Part shown: piece after piece, positions 1 through 7,621 of the stretch
How the letters are laid out: each line of letters starts with the position of its first letter
How positions within the stretch are numbered: the first letter of the stretch is position 1
Assembly (NCBI GenBank): GCA_020025635.1
Contig: JAHHRU010000007.1
Span: 1 to 64,000 of the forward strand
Origin: Allofournierella sp.
Lineage (GTDB): Bacteria > Bacillota > Clostridia > Oscillospirales > Ruminococcaceae
DNA length: 64,000 bases
Direction of reading: 5' to 3'
Translations under genes and position numbers: made by a program
Notes under the pieces: model-generated
What the model saw: only the letters and a program-made list of their open reading frames with translations
Database searches by the model: none
Told to the model about the DNA's origin: nothing

Positions 1-50
1 ATTCGCACATGCTCCCAAAGCAGGCGCGCTACCAACTGCGCTACACCCGG
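1..50 (-). tRNA. tRNA-Pro(UGG), 5' part only, runs out of the window
   Basis: Read on the minus strand from about 50, the sequence gives an acceptor-like CCGGGTG, a D arm (GCGC, AGTTGGTA, GCGC) and an anticodon arm with loop TTTGGGA, so the anticodon is UGG (proline). The gene leaves the window before the T arm, so completeness cannot be judged. The 3' strand of the anticodon stem reads GCATG against CCTGC, which leaves one mismatch. Either this is the true gene or one of two degenerate copies. Confidence 0.5.
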
Positions 51-81
51 TTATTTAGTTTTTGCTGGAACTGTGCCTGAA

Positions 82-120
82 CTCCCAAAGCAGGCGCGCT
101 ACCAACTGCGCTACACCCCG
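82..120 (-). repeat. Duplicated 5' half of the tRNA-Pro gene
   Basis: Positions 82-118 repeat positions 12-48 exactly (37 bp), 70 bp apart. This copy begins CGGGGTG on the minus strand and keeps the D arm and the TTTGGGA anticodon loop. The 70-bp period is shorter than a tRNA, and the sequence after the anticodon does not close the anticodon stem or form a T arm. It is therefore a tRNA half, not a second gene. Confidence 0.7.
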
Positions 121-210
121 GTGGTTTGCTTTTTTGCTGGGCACTTTTGCTATTATACATGATTCGGCCCGGCACGTCAATGTGTCGGGCCGAAATTCGG
201 GCAGGGCCAT

Positions 211-717
211 TCAGCTGTTGAGGATCTGCACCGTGAAGAAATAGATGATCGAACCGCGCCAGCCGAAATCCGCCTGGATGCGGTAACGGTAGCTGCCGGC
301 TTCGGCCGGGGTGATGATGGGCCCCATGCCCACATCCACAAGATCCATAAAATTTTCAAAGTATTTATCGTCTGCCCGGCTGATGACCAGGCTTTTGGGC
401 TTTATGGAAAAGTCCAGATCCAGATAGGTCCTGGGCATCATCTGCACCGGCGGGGTCACCTGGGTAAGGTCCTGCGGGCTGTACGGCGGGGTATGCTTTG
501 CGGTGGTGGTGAAAAAGTTCCACTCATAGCCCGCCCGGAACACGTTTTCACTGGCAAGGGCCGTGCTCCCGTTCATGGTAATGGTAAAGGTGGGCAGCGC
601 CATTTCCGGCTCCTGCACATTCATATTTTCTCGGATGAACACCGTGATCACAATGGCCACGGCAAGCAGCACGGTCCCCAGTGCCAGTTTCCGGATGATC
701 TGCTTTTTGGTATACAT
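211..717 (-). CDS. Membrane-anchored hypothetical protein
   Basis: A 168-residue protein not assigned to a family. Residues 1-9 are basic (MYTKKQIIRK), followed by one hydrophobic segment (about 11-28), then a polar exported domain. This is the layout of a single-pass membrane anchor or uncleaved signal. The domain has no cysteines and ends in a YFFTVQIL strand. The start is supported by AAGGAGG just upstream, and a TATAAT lies at 767-762. It is transcribed away from the MATE gene, so no operon partner suggests a role. Confidence 0.7.
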   Translation of the reverse strand: MYTKKQIIRKLALGTVLLAVAIVITVFIRENMNVQEPEMALPTFTITMNGSTALASENVFRAGYEWNFFTTTAKHTPPYSPQDLTQVTPPVQMMPRTYLDLDFSIKPKSLVISRADDKYFENFMDLVDVGMGPIITPAEAGSYRYRIQADFGWRGSIIYFFTVQILNS

Positions 718-761
718 TCAAACCGCCTCCTTAACGGGCGAAACGATCGATCTCGTCTTTC

Positions 762-767
762 ATTATA
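762..767 (-). promoter_or_regulatory. -10 element for the 211-717 gene
   Basis: TATAAT on the minus strand, about 45 bases before the start codon. No convincing -35 element is visible. Confidence 0.4.
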
Positions 768-819
768 TACGAATTTTGCAAAAAAATCCACTAAAAGGCG
801 GCTTTGACAGCGGCCGGGC

Positions 820-848
820 TTGCCTTTTTCGGACTTTTTCTTTATAAT
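820..848 (+). promoter_or_regulatory. Promoter of the MATE exporter gene
   Basis: TTGCCT at 820-825 and TATAAT at 843-848 with a 17-base spacer. The MATE start codon is 69 bases downstream. Confidence 0.6.
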
Positions 849-916
849 GAGCGGGTACTTTCAGCGCCGCCTGCCGCCGGCTCGGCGGCCTGTCTTTCAG
901 GAAAGGAGAAAGTGAG

Positions 917-2239
917 ATGCCTCGTTCGCAAAAAATTGAGCAGCAATTCTGGCGTTATGCGCTGCCCAGCATGTTCAGCCAGCTGCTCAACAGCTTCTTT
1001 ATCATTGTTGACGGTTTTTTCATTGGGCAGAACATGGGCGACGTGGGCCTTGCAGCCGTCAACGTGGCCTGGCCGCTGGTTGCGGTGATCCAGGCGGTGA
1101 GCCTTGCCATTGGCACCGGCGGCGCTGTGCGGCTTGCCACCTCTGTGGGCGCGGGTGAGCTTGAGGATGCGCTGCGGGTGCGGGGCACTACCATTGTAAT
1201 GCTTGGCGGCGCCTCTTTATTGCTTGGCATCGGCTTTTATTTCACATACCCTGCTCTTTTGCCGCTTCTGGGCGCAAACGAGCAGCTTTACCCGCTGGCG
1301 GCCGAATACATCCGGGTGGTCTGCATCCTGGCGGTCTGCCAGGTATTCACCACCGGGCTCCTGCCGCTTCTGCGGGGTTCGGGCCGCTCGGTGACCGCGA
1401 TGGTGCTGATGGTGCTGGGGCTTCTCGGCAACATTTTTCTGGACTGGCTGTGCATCCAGCGGCTGCACTGGGGCATGGCGGGCGCGGCGCTTGCCACCGC
1501 CTTTTCGCAGGGCGTCTGCGCGGCGCTGCTTGTGCCCATCGTTCTTCTGCACAAGGGCTGGCCGGTCCGGGCCGAGCAGTTTCGGCCGGGCGGGCGCCGG
1601 ATGCTGAACATCCTGCATCACGGCATCTCCCCCTTTGGGCTTTCGCTTTCCACAAGCGTGCTCATTCTTTTGAACAACCTGCGGGCGATGCGCTACGGCG
1701 GCACCGAGGGCGTGGCGATATACGCAGTGCTCAGCTATGTTCTGGGCAGCGTGATCCCGCTGGTTTCCGGCATTGGCGACGGTTTGCAGCCGCTGCTCAG
1801 CAACGCCCGGGGCGCGGGCATGACCGGCACGGTGGCACGGCTGCGCCAAAAGGGGCTTTGCCTTGCGATCGGGGTCGCCCTTATATGCAGCGGGGCCTGC
1901 TGGCTTGTGCGGGAACAGCTGCCGCTGATCTTCGGTGCGGGGCCTTCGGCTGCCGAGCACGGCACCGCTGCCATGTGGACACTGGTTGCCGCCTTCCCCT
2001 TCATGGCGGTGGTCCGGTTCAGCTGCAGCTATTTCTGCGCGGTGAGCAAGCCTGCCGCAAGCTCACTGCTGGCCTACGCCGAGCCCCTTGCGGCCCAGCC
2101 CTTCTTTTTGCTGCTTCTGCCCCTGTTCTGGGAGCTTTCCGGCGTATGGATGGCCTACCCGGCGGCGGTGATGCTCATGGCGGCCGTTTCCCTGTGGCTG
2201 CTTTTGCAGGACAAGCGGCAGGCTGCCGCTCTCAAATGA
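917..2239 (+). CDS. MATE family efflux transporter
   Basis: A 440-residue polytopic protein with about twelve hydrophobic segments arranged as two related halves. The opening (FWRYALPSMFSQLLNSFF then VDGFFIGQNMGDVGLAAVN) is the first-helix signature of MATE antiporters, which export cationic drugs or metabolites using Na+ or H+. Length fits the family (about 440-460). A GGAAAGGAG ribosome site precedes the ATG. It has its own promoter and a terminator at 2259-2298, so it is monocistronic. Substrate cannot be predicted. No regulator is adjacent. Confidence 0.9.
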   Translation: MPRSQKIEQQFWRYALPSMFSQLLNSFFIIVDGFFIGQNMGDVGLAAVNVAWPLVAVIQAVSLAIGTGGAVRLATSVGAGELEDALRVRGTTIVMLGGASLLLGIGFYFTYPALLPLLGANEQLYPLAAEYIRVVCILAVCQVFTTGLLPLLRGSGRSVTAMVLMVLGLLGNIFLDWLCIQRLHWGMAGAALATAFSQGVCAALLVPIVLLHKGWPVRAEQFRPGGRRMLNILHHGISPFGLSLSTSVLILLNNLRAMRYGGTEGVAIYAVLSYVLGSVIPLVSGIGDGLQPLLSNARGAGMTGTVARLRQKGLCLAIGVALICSGACWLVREQLPLIFGAGPSAAEHGTAAMWTLVAAFPFMAVVRFSCSYFCAVSKPAASSLLAYAEPLAAQPFFLLLLPLFWELSGVWMAYPAAVMLMAAVSLWLLLQDKRQAAALK

Positions 2240-2258
2240 CTTTTGCCTGAAAACGAAA

Positions 2259-2298
2259 AAAGCGGAGCGCATCCATTTCCCGGATGCGCTCCGCTTTC
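2259..2298. terminator. Bidirectional terminator between convergent genes
   Basis: A 16-bp stem (2259-2274 with 2282-2297) with A-run on the left and T-run on the right. It can serve both the MATE gene and the convergent DUF1622 gene. Confidence 0.8.
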
Positions 2299-2322
2299 TG
2301 CATTCCCTGAAAGCCGTATGAT

Positions 2323-2652
2323 TTATCTTTCCGGCTCGATCTCGGCCTTTTCGTTTTTGATCTCCCAATGGATCAGGAAGGTGAGCGCCGCCCGCAGCAG
2401 GATGATGCAGCCCACGATCATGATTTCTTTCAGGTCCCGCACCACCACCGTGCGCAGGATCTCGCTGCCAAGCTTGAACTCAAGGCCCATGGCCATGCCC
2501 TTTGCCAGCTTGAGGCGGGTCAGTTCATCGCGGCGGATGTAATTGTAGATGCCCTGAAGGCCTGCCACAATGATGACCCCCACGCCAATGAACTCGAAGA
2601 TGATGATAGCCAGGTTTACAATGCTGTTGAGCACCGTATGCAAAAGATCCAT
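2323..2652 (-). CDS. DUF1622 family small membrane protein
   Basis: A 109-residue protein with two hydrophobic segments (about residues 10-35 and 75-95) around a basic loop. The motif FEFIGVGVII, then a Y-IRR region and a GLEFKLGSEILRT stretch, is typical of DUF1622 proteins (COG4828), whose function is unknown. A purine-rich ribosome site precedes the ATG and a TATAAT lies at 2708-2703. Monocistronic. Confidence 0.8.
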   Translation of the reverse strand: MDLLHTVLNSIVNLAIIIFEFIGVGVIIVAGLQGIYNYIRRDELTRLKLAKGMAMGLEFKLGSEILRTVVVRDLKEIMIVGCIILLRAALTFLIHWEIKNEKAEIEPER

Positions 2653-2702
2653 TTTTCCGCCTCTTTCCTGCCCTTTGAAAGGGCCTTTTGTTTTTTGCTT
2701 CC

Positions 2703-2708
2703 ATTATA
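2703..2708 (-). promoter_or_regulatory. -10 element for the DUF1622 gene
   Basis: TATAAT on the minus strand, 51 bases before the start codon. The -35 element is unclear. Confidence 0.45.
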
Positions 2709-2743
2709 CCAAACCGGAAGCTTTTTTGCAAAACCGCAAAAGA

Positions 2744-2794
2744 GAAAGGCCGAAGGGAAGGCCCGTGCCTGCGGGCTTCTCTTCGGCCTTTTGA
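2744..2794 (-). terminator. Terminator of the CotF-like gene
   Basis: A long stem (GGCCGAAG with CTTCGGCC, plus an inner GGCCCG/CGGGCT arm) followed on the minus strand by a T-rich run. It lies just 3' of the CotF-like stop codon. Confidence 0.75.
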
Positions 2795-2821
2795 TTTCAG
2801 CCGGCCTTCGGCCGGGTTTTG

Positions 2822-3277
2822 TCAGCAGTAGATGCCGTTTGCCTGCATATAGTCCGAAAGGCGCTTGCCGTGGTGCTGCTCCTGCTGCTGGATGCCGCTG
2901 AGCACCTGGCGGGCCTGCTCATCGCCAAACTCGAACACCGAGGTATTGTAGCTGGCGGAAATATATTTTTCGGTGGCCAGCAGGTCATCCAGCAGGTAGG
3001 CATCCTGCTTTTTGCCGGCCCGGCTTGCCTGGCTCTTGAGCTGCTCGGGGGCCTTCTGGCGCTTTGCCTCCACCCCGCGGGGCTGGGGCACTTCGCCGGC
3101 CAGCATCTGGGTAACGGTTTCATAATGGTCCTGTTCGGCGGTTTCGATCTGGCTGAACATCTCTTTCAGGATGGGGTCGTTTGCGGCCTCGGCGGCCTTG
3201 TGATATTTTTCGGCACACATCTTTTCGGAATTCTGCAGGTCCTTTAAAAGGCTCTGCTCTTTTTTGGTAAGGTTCAT
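2822..3277 (-). CDS. Spore coat protein F-like (Coat_F, ferritin-like fold)
   Basis: A 151-residue, helix-rich, Gln/His-rich soluble protein. The C-terminal half (LLATEKYISASYNTS, then QQEQHHGKRLSDYMQANG) matches the Coat_F family, a four-helix ferritin-like domain found in spore coat proteins. The N-terminal half carries a similar helical pattern (EKMCAEKYHKAAEAA, IETAEQDHYETV), so it may be a two-repeat ferritin-like bundle. AGGAGG precedes the start. Family members are known from sporulating clostridia. Whether this organism sporulates cannot be judged from this window. Confidence 0.75.
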   Translation of the reverse strand: MNLTKKEQSLLKDLQNSEKMCAEKYHKAAEAANDPILKEMFSQIETAEQDHYETVTQMLAGEVPQPRGVEAKRQKAPEQLKSQASRAGKKQDAYLLDDLLATEKYISASYNTSVFEFGDEQARQVLSGIQQQEQHHGKRLSDYMQANGIYC

Positions 3278-3382
3278 GGAAATTTCCTCCTTTTTGTCGG
3301 TTTTGGGCGGGGCTTTGCGCCGGGTCTTTCTTTAGTTTTGCTGAAAGGCCCTGTTTTATGCGTGGAAAAGCCTGTTTTTTTA

Positions 3383-3411
3383 TTGCACCGGCCTTCGCAC
3401 TTTAGTATAAT
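3383..3411 (+). promoter_or_regulatory. Promoter of the M20 peptidase operon
   Basis: TTGCAC at 3383-3388 and TATAAT at 3406-3411 with a 17-base spacer, 64 bases before the start codon. Confidence 0.7.
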
Positions 3412-3474
3412 AGAAGGCAACAATGGACCCATGCGCCGAAACCGGCGCTTTTTGGAAAGAAAGGACTTGGTTTT

Positions 3475-4839
3475 ATGTCAGAACTGGACCTGCGCCTTGC
3501 CGGCCAGCGGGATGCCATGGCCCAAACCCTGCGGCGGCTGGTGCGCATCCGCAGTGTGGAGGATCTGGGCGGGGGCGGAAAGCCCTTTGGCGAAGGGGTG
3601 CACGCCTGCCTTATGGAAGCCTTTGCCATCTGCCATGAAATGGGCTTTGAAACCTTTGATCTGGATGAGCATGTGGGCTGGTGCGAGTTTGGCACCGGCG
3701 AAGAGATGATCGCGGTGCTGGGCCACCTGGACGTGGTGCCCGAGGCGGACGGCTGGGACGTGCCCCCCTACGAGGGCCGGGTGGTGAACGGCCGGATGAT
3801 CGGCCGGGGCACCATTGACGACAAGGGCCCGGTGGTGGCATCCCTCTACGCCCTGAAGGCCATCCGGGATCTGGGCCTGCCGCTGAAGCGGCGGGTGCGC
3901 ATCCTGTTCGGCCTGAACGAGGAGACCGGTGCGGCCGACATGAAATATTACCTGGCCCACGGGGGCGAGGTGCCGGTGATGGGCTTTACGCCGGACGGTG
4001 AATATCCCCTCATCAACGGGGAAAAAGGAATTCTGAACGAGAGCTACCGGCGCACCGTCACGGCGAAGGGCCCCTGGCAGGTGGAAAGCTTTGTGGGCGG
4101 CGTTGCCGGCAATGTGACCCCGGACAGGGCCGTGGCCCGGGTGCTGTGCCCCGAGGGCGCTGTGTGGCCCCAGGCGGAAAAGATCACCCTGACCCCTCTT
4201 GCCGGCGGGATGCAGGTGGAGGCCGCCGGCGTTTCGGCCCACGGCAGCCACCCGGAAACCGGCGAAAACGCCATTGGCCGGCTGGCCCTTTACCTGAAAC
4301 AGCTTCCCTTTGAGGGCGACTGCCGCCGGGTGCTGGATTTTCTTGCGGACAGGATCGGGATGGACAGCTTCGGCCAAAACCTGGGCTGTGCCCTTAAGGA
4401 CGAAATTTCCGGCCCGCTCACCTTCAACATGGGCGTGATCCACTGGCAGGGCGGCACCGTTCAGGTGAAGCTCAACTACCGCTACCCGGTGACCTTTACC
4501 GAAAAGGACTGCCAGCCCCTTGTGCAGGCCGCCTTTGAAAAGGCCGGGTGGAGCCTTGCCTGCCACCTGCACAAGCCCCGGCTGTATGTGCCGGAAAGCG
4601 AAAAGCTGGTGCAGTCGCTTTTGAAGGTATACCGGGCGGCCACCGGCGACAACGCACCCCCCAAGTGCATCGGCGGCGGCACCTATGCCAAGGCCATCCC
4701 CAACATCCTTGCTTTCGGCCCGCTTTTTGAGGGGGACGAGGTGCTGGAACACAAACCCAACGAGTCCATTTCGCTGGACCGGCTGGTGCAGAACGCCCAG
4801 ATCATTGCGGCGGCCATGCTGGAACTGGCAAACAACTGA
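3475..4839 (+). CDS. M20 family dipeptidase (PepV/Sapep-like)
   Basis: A 454-residue cytoplasmic zinc peptidase. Metal and catalytic residues are visible: H84 and D86 (GHLDVVP), D115/D116 in GTIDDKGP, the E149-E150 pair in GLNEETG, the TPDGEYP segment and a late His in LEHKPNES. This set and the length are those of the PepV/Sapep branch, which cleaves short peptides, often with N-terminal beta-Ala or D-residues. AAAGGA precedes the start. First gene of an operon with the aconitase homologue 28 bases downstream. Confidence 0.88.
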   Translation: MSELDLRLAGQRDAMAQTLRRLVRIRSVEDLGGGGKPFGEGVHACLMEAFAICHEMGFETFDLDEHVGWCEFGTGEEMIAVLGHLDVVPEADGWDVPPYEGRVVNGRMIGRGTIDDKGPVVASLYALKAIRDLGLPLKRRVRILFGLNEETGAADMKYYLAHGGEVPVMGFTPDGEYPLINGEKGILNESYRRTVTAKGPWQVESFVGGVAGNVTPDRAVARVLCPEGAVWPQAEKITLTPLAGGMQVEAAGVSAHGSHPETGENAIGRLALYLKQLPFEGDCRRVLDFLADRIGMDSFGQNLGCALKDEISGPLTFNMGVIHWQGGTVQVKLNYRYPVTFTEKDCQPLVQAAFEKAGWSLACHLHKPRLYVPESEKLVQSLLKVYRAATGDNAPPKCIGGGTYAKAIPNILAFGPLFEGDEVLEHKPNESISLDRLVQNAQIIAAAMLELANN

Positions 4840-4867
4840 TTTTACACAACGAACGGAGTGAACTTTT

Positions 4868-7129
4868 ATGATCGAGCTTTACAACGAAGGCGTTTACCTT
4901 TTGAACGGAACCACCCTGGCCAGCCCCCAGGAGGCTGCCCAGCGGCTGGGCAGCCTGCCGGACCCGGACGAGGCCCGCAAGCAGACCATTGCCTATGGCA
5001 TTTTGAAAGCCCACAACACCGGGGACGACATGGACAAGCTGCGTCTCAAATTCGATTCCATGACCAGCCACGACATCACCTATGTGGGCATCATCCAGAC
5101 CGCCCGGGCCTCCGGCCTTGAGCGCTTTCCCCTGCCTTATGTGATGACCAACTGCCACAACTCGCTGTGTGCGGTGGGCGGCACCATCAACGAGGACGAC
5201 CACAAGTTCGCCCTTTCGGCCGCACACAAATTCGGCGGCATCTATGTTCCGCCGAACCTGGGCAACATCCACAGCTACAACCGGGAGACCATGGCCGGCT
5301 GCGGCCGCATGATCCTGGGCTCTGACTCCCACACCCGCTACGGCGCCCTGGGCACTTTGGCCGTGGGCGAGGGCGGCGGCGAGCTGGCAAAGCAGCTTTT
5401 GGGCCGCACCTATGATTTTGCCCGCCCCGGCGTGGTGGCCGTCTACCTGACCGGCACCCCCAAGCCCGGCGTGGGCCCCCAGGACGTGGCGCTTTCCATC
5501 ATTGCGGCGGTTTACAAAAACGGCTATGTGAAAAACAAGGTGATGGAATTCGTGGGCCCCGGCATCCGGGATCTTGCCATTGAATACCGCAACGCCATCG
5601 ACGTGATGACCACCGAGACCACCTGCTGGTCCTCGGTATGGGTGACCGATGAAGAGACCCAAAAATATCTTTCCATCCACGGCCGGCCCGAGGCCTACCG
5701 GGAGCTGCGCCCCGGCGACACCGCCTATTACGACGGCTGCGTGTATGTGGATCTTTCCACCATCGAGTGCGTGATCGCCATGCCCATGCACCCCTCCAAT
5801 GTATACACCATCCACGAGCTGCAGCAGAACGGCCCGGACATCCTGCATCTGGTCCAGCAGGAGGCGAACCGCCAGATCCGGGGCGCCCAGATGGACCTGG
5901 TGAGCCACTGGCACGACGGTGCGGTGTGGGCACAGCAGGGCGAGATCGCCGGCTGCTCCGGCGGCACCTACGACAACCTGTGCGCCGCCGCCGACATCCT
6001 GCGGGGCGCTTCCTGCGGCAACGGCCCCTTCTCGCTGAGCATCTACCCCGGTTCGCTGCCCGCAAGCCTTGAGCTGGTGCGCAGCGGCCGTGCCGCCGAC
6101 CTGATGGCCGCCGGCGTGCTTTTGCGGGAATGCTTCTGCGGGCCCTGCTTTGGCGCGGGCGACTGCCCGGCCAACGGCGAGCTTTCCATCCGCCACACCA
6201 CCCGCAACTTCCCCAACCGGGAAGGCTCCCGCCCGGGCGAGGGCCAGATGGCCGCCGTTGCCCTGATGGATGCCCGCTCCATTGCCGCCACCGCCGCAAA
6301 CGGCGGCCGGCTCACTGCCGCAAGCGATCTTGAGGTGGTTTACTCCGACCCGGATTACCACTACGACGCCGGCATCTACGAAAAGCGGGTGTATTCCGGC
6401 TGGGGCCGCCCGGAACCGGAGCACCCCCTGCGCTTCGGCCCCAACATCAAGGACTGGCCCGAGTTCCCCGCCCTCACCGAGGACCTTCTGGTGAAGGTGT
6501 GCACCTACATCACCGACCCGGTGACCACCACCGACGAGCTGATCCCCTCGGGCGAGACTTCCAGCTACCGCTCCAACCCCGAGCGGCTCAGCGAATTCGC
6601 CCTTTCCCGCCGGGACCCCCAGTATGTGCCCCGCAGCAAACAGACCCGTGCCATCGAGCGCACCCGCCGGGCCGGGGGCGAGCTGCCCGAGGACGTGATG
6701 GTGGTTTACGCCGCCCTGAAAAATGCCGGCTTTGATGTGGACCCGGCAAACACCGAGTACGGCTCCACCATTTACGCCAACATGCCCGGCGACGGCTCTG
6801 CCCGTGAGCAGGCAGCCTCCTGCCAGCGGGTGATGGGCGCGGCCGCAAACCTGGCCCGCCAGTACGCCACCAAGCGCTACCGCTCCAACTGCATCAACTG
6901 GGGCATGGTGCCGCTGGTTGTGGAAAACCCCGAGCAGTTTGAGCTGGGCGACCACATCTTCCTGCCCGGTGTGCGCCGGGCGGTGCTGGAAGGGGCCGAC
7001 CCCATTCCCGCCTGGGTGGTAAAGCCGGACGGCCGGGTGCTGCCGCTTGCCTGCTCCACCGGGGCGCTCACCGGCCCCGAGCGGGAGATTATTGCCGCCG
7101 GCTGCCTTATCAACTATTACCGGGGCTGA
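4868..7129 (+). CDS. Aconitase-family hydratase, YbhJ-type
   Basis: A 753-residue protein of the aconitase superfamily, the same length as E. coli YbhJ, which it resembles in layout. GSDSHT (151-156) is the substrate-binding motif. The cluster cysteines align as C363 (AGCSGG) and C424/C427 (CFCGPCFGAG), so a [4Fe-4S] cluster is likely. The usual GSCTN is altered to AGCSGG, as expected for a divergent branch. The C-terminal swivel-like domain is present. Substrate is unknown. The organism also encodes citrate synthase (29263-30636), but the divergence argues against simply calling this AcnA. Confidence 0.75.
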   Translation: MIELYNEGVYLLNGTTLASPQEAAQRLGSLPDPDEARKQTIAYGILKAHNTGDDMDKLRLKFDSMTSHDITYVGIIQTARASGLERFPLPYVMTNCHNSLCAVGGTINEDDHKFALSAAHKFGGIYVPPNLGNIHSYNRETMAGCGRMILGSDSHTRYGALGTLAVGEGGGELAKQLLGRTYDFARPGVVAVYLTGTPKPGVGPQDVALSIIAAVYKNGYVKNKVMEFVGPGIRDLAIEYRNAIDVMTTETTCWSSVWVTDEETQKYLSIHGRPEAYRELRPGDTAYYDGCVYVDLSTIECVIAMPMHPSNVYTIHELQQNGPDILHLVQQEANRQIRGAQMDLVSHWHDGAVWAQQGEIAGCSGGTYDNLCAAADILRGASCGNGPFSLSIYPGSLPASLELVRSGRAADLMAAGVLLRECFCGPCFGAGDCPANGELSIRHTTRNFPNREGSRPGEGQMAAVALMDARSIAATAANGGRLTAASDLEVVYSDPDYHYDAGIYEKRVYSGWGRPEPEHPLRFGPNIKDWPEFPALTEDLLVKVCTYITDPVTTTDELIPSGETSSYRSNPERLSEFALSRRDPQYVPRSKQTRAIERTRRAGGELPEDVMVVYAALKNAGFDVDPANTEYGSTIYANMPGDGSAREQAASCQRVMGAAANLARQYATKRYRSNCINWGMVPLVVENPEQFELGDHIFLPGVRRAVLEGADPIPAWVVKPDGRVLPLACSTGALTGPEREIIAAGCLINYYRG

Positions 7130-7148
7130 CAAGGAAGGAGAAGGCCTT

Positions 7149-7517
7149 TTGACCAAAGAGGAAGCCTTTGCCCGGCTGGGGCGCTCCCGCTTTCGCTCCG
7201 GGTTCCATCTTTCGGAAAAGGAGCGGGCCTACACCCGGGAAAAGGGCATGGACACCATCCGCCGCCACGCCCGGGATTTTGTGAGCACCCGCCTTGCGCC
7301 CGAGGTGATCCCCAATGACGGCCGCCAGACCCCCACAAAGGGGCATCCGGTGTTTGTGGCCCAGCACGCCTGCGCCTGCTGCTGCCGGGGCTGCCTTTAC
7401 AAGTGGTATCGGGTGCCCATGGGCCGGGCGCTCACCGAGGCCGAACAGCAAAAGATCGTGAATTTCCTCATGGCCTGGATCGAGCGGGAAATGGCCCGCC
7501 CGCCCCAAAGCCGCTAA
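7149..7517 (+). CDS. DUF4186 family protein
   Basis: A 122-residue protein starting at TTG 7149, chosen because AAGGAGAAGG lies 6-15 bases upstream; an upstream ATG in frame overlaps the previous gene. The core FVSTRLAPEVIPNDGRQTP-GHPVFVAQHA, a CxCCCRGCLYKW cysteine cluster and a final helix (IVNFLMAWIERE) match DUF4186. The clustered cysteines suggest metal or redox binding, which is inference. Last gene of the M20/aconitase-like operon. Confidence 0.75.
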   Translation: MTKEEAFARLGRSRFRSGFHLSEKERAYTREKGMDTIRRHARDFVSTRLAPEVIPNDGRQTPTKGHPVFVAQHACACCCRGCLYKWYRVPMGRALTEAEQQKIVNFLMAWIEREMARPPQSR

Positions 7518-7527
7518 AACACAAGGG

Positions 7528-7581
7528 AAAGCCGAGTTGTTAACCTATTTTTAGTTTTAGGTTGACAACTCGGCTTTTTGT
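7528..7581 (+). terminator. Terminator hairpin that embeds the BirA operator
   Basis: An A-run and AGCCGAGTTGT (from 7530) pair with ACAACTCGGCT (from 7566), followed by TTTTT. It ends the M20/DUF4186 operon. The inner part of the same stem is the biotin operator described in the next entry. Confidence 0.75.
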
Positions 7582-7589
7582 TTTATAAT
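7537..7589 (+). promoter_or_regulatory. BirA operator and promoter of birA-bioY
   Basis: TTGTTAACCT (7537-7546) and AGGTTGACAA (7559-7568) form the inverted repeat known for biotin repressor sites (TTGTNAACC, 14-16 bases, GGTTNACAA). The right arm contains the -35 box TTGACA (7562-7567), and TATAAT follows at 7584-7589 after 16 bases. Biotinyl-AMP-bound BirA would cover the promoter. The downstream genes are birA and bioY, which supports the assignment. Confidence 0.85.
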
Positions 7590-7621
7590 AAAAGCAAATG
7601 CGCAAACGAGGTGCTGTTTTT

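Noticed and set aside
4802..7156. A 784-codon frame on the minus strand
   Set aside because: It is antisense to the aconitase-family gene, which has the GSDSHT and cysteine motifs.
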